A DNA stretch of 6,498 bases from an uncultured Dorea sp. (GTDB lineage Bacteria; Bacillota; Clostridia; Lachnospirales; Lachnospiraceae): positions 1 to 6,498 of the forward strand of contig CAJTOH010000082.1 of assembly GCA_910577685.1 (NCBI GenBank), given 5' to 3'. Shown here one piece after another: positions 6,312 to 6,498 of the stretch (positions are counted from its first letter, which is position 1; each line of letters opens with the position of its first letter). Under the pieces are notes generated by a model that had not been told where the DNA came from, searched no databases, and saw only the letters and a program-made list of their open reading frames with translations. The translations under genes and the position numbers were made by a program.

Positions 6312-6498
6312 CTAAGGCACTGCTTCATTCCCCCTGCAAAGCACCCGCTATTGCTCAGAAAGCATGCAGCCTGCTCCGCCGTACCTTGACTGCTTACACA
6401 AATGCTGCACCGCCAGGTCTAGCCTCCAGCAGGGTATTTCTCCTGGACCAGTGCTGATAACGCGAGGTTGCAGCTGGTACCCCGGGCCGGGATAAGCT

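Larger units (their letters stand above)
6009..6498. other. Gene-free region with a GC-rich structured right part
   Basis: No convincing coding sequence was found in these 490 bases on either strand. From 6009 to about 6180 the DNA is AT-rich (35-40% GC) and carries repeated ATAGATGT words plus a small AGAGG-actc-CCTCT hairpin (6098-6111). From 6301 to the end it is about 58% GC with many short inverted repeats, including GCACTG (6317-6322) with CAGTGC further right near 6450-6455, and CCAGC (6426-6430) with GCTGG (6473-6477). The right part could be a structured RNA gene or the terminal non-coding part of a mobile element cut by the window edge. I do not recognise the family. Confidence 0.5.

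Overview
The window looks like chromosomal DNA of a gut-type Lachnospiraceae (Clostridia, Firmicutes). This is inferred from the protein families (XpaC/TelA pair, a DUF4956 membrane protein beside a Cthe_2159-like beta-helix lipoprotein, a Panacea-domain protein), the strong GGAGG-type ribosome binding sites, and coding GC of roughly 50% or a little more. No rRNA, tRNA or other taxonomic marker is present, so the genus is left open.

All five convincing genes lie on the minus strand, so transcription runs right to left. From the right, 6009-6498 holds no convincing gene: it is AT-rich up to about 6290, then about 58% GC with several inverted repeats and a plus-strand extended -10 motif. Next come a DUF4956 multi-pass membrane protein (5334-6008) and, 43 bases downstream, a large secreted beta-helix lipoprotein (3302-5290). 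These two probably form one operon for a cell-surface function. Families of this kind often sit with a VTC-type polyphosphate polymerase gene and sometimes CotH; neither is visible here.

A short gene of the Panacea (DUF4065, SocA/GepA-like) family follows at 2769-3200. It has its own promoter, lower GC than the sampled neighbouring sequence, and no recognisable toxin partner. A perfect 13-bp inverted repeat at 2692-2725 separates it from the final operon.

That operon is xpaC-like (1256-2524) followed by telA-like (87-1220), driven by an extended -10 promoter near 2601-2629. The same gene order (xpaC-yaaN) is known in Bacillus subtilis, and the pair is generally connected with the envelope and with resistance to toxic anions or cell-wall-active compounds; the mechanism is unclear. 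Downstream of telA, bases 8-83 can fold into a bulged hairpin that does not look like an ordinary terminator.

Nothing here proves a new system. The parts most worth a second look are the structured non-coding block at the right end, the DUF4956/beta-helix pair without its usual polymerase partner, the orphan Panacea gene, and the structured element after telA.
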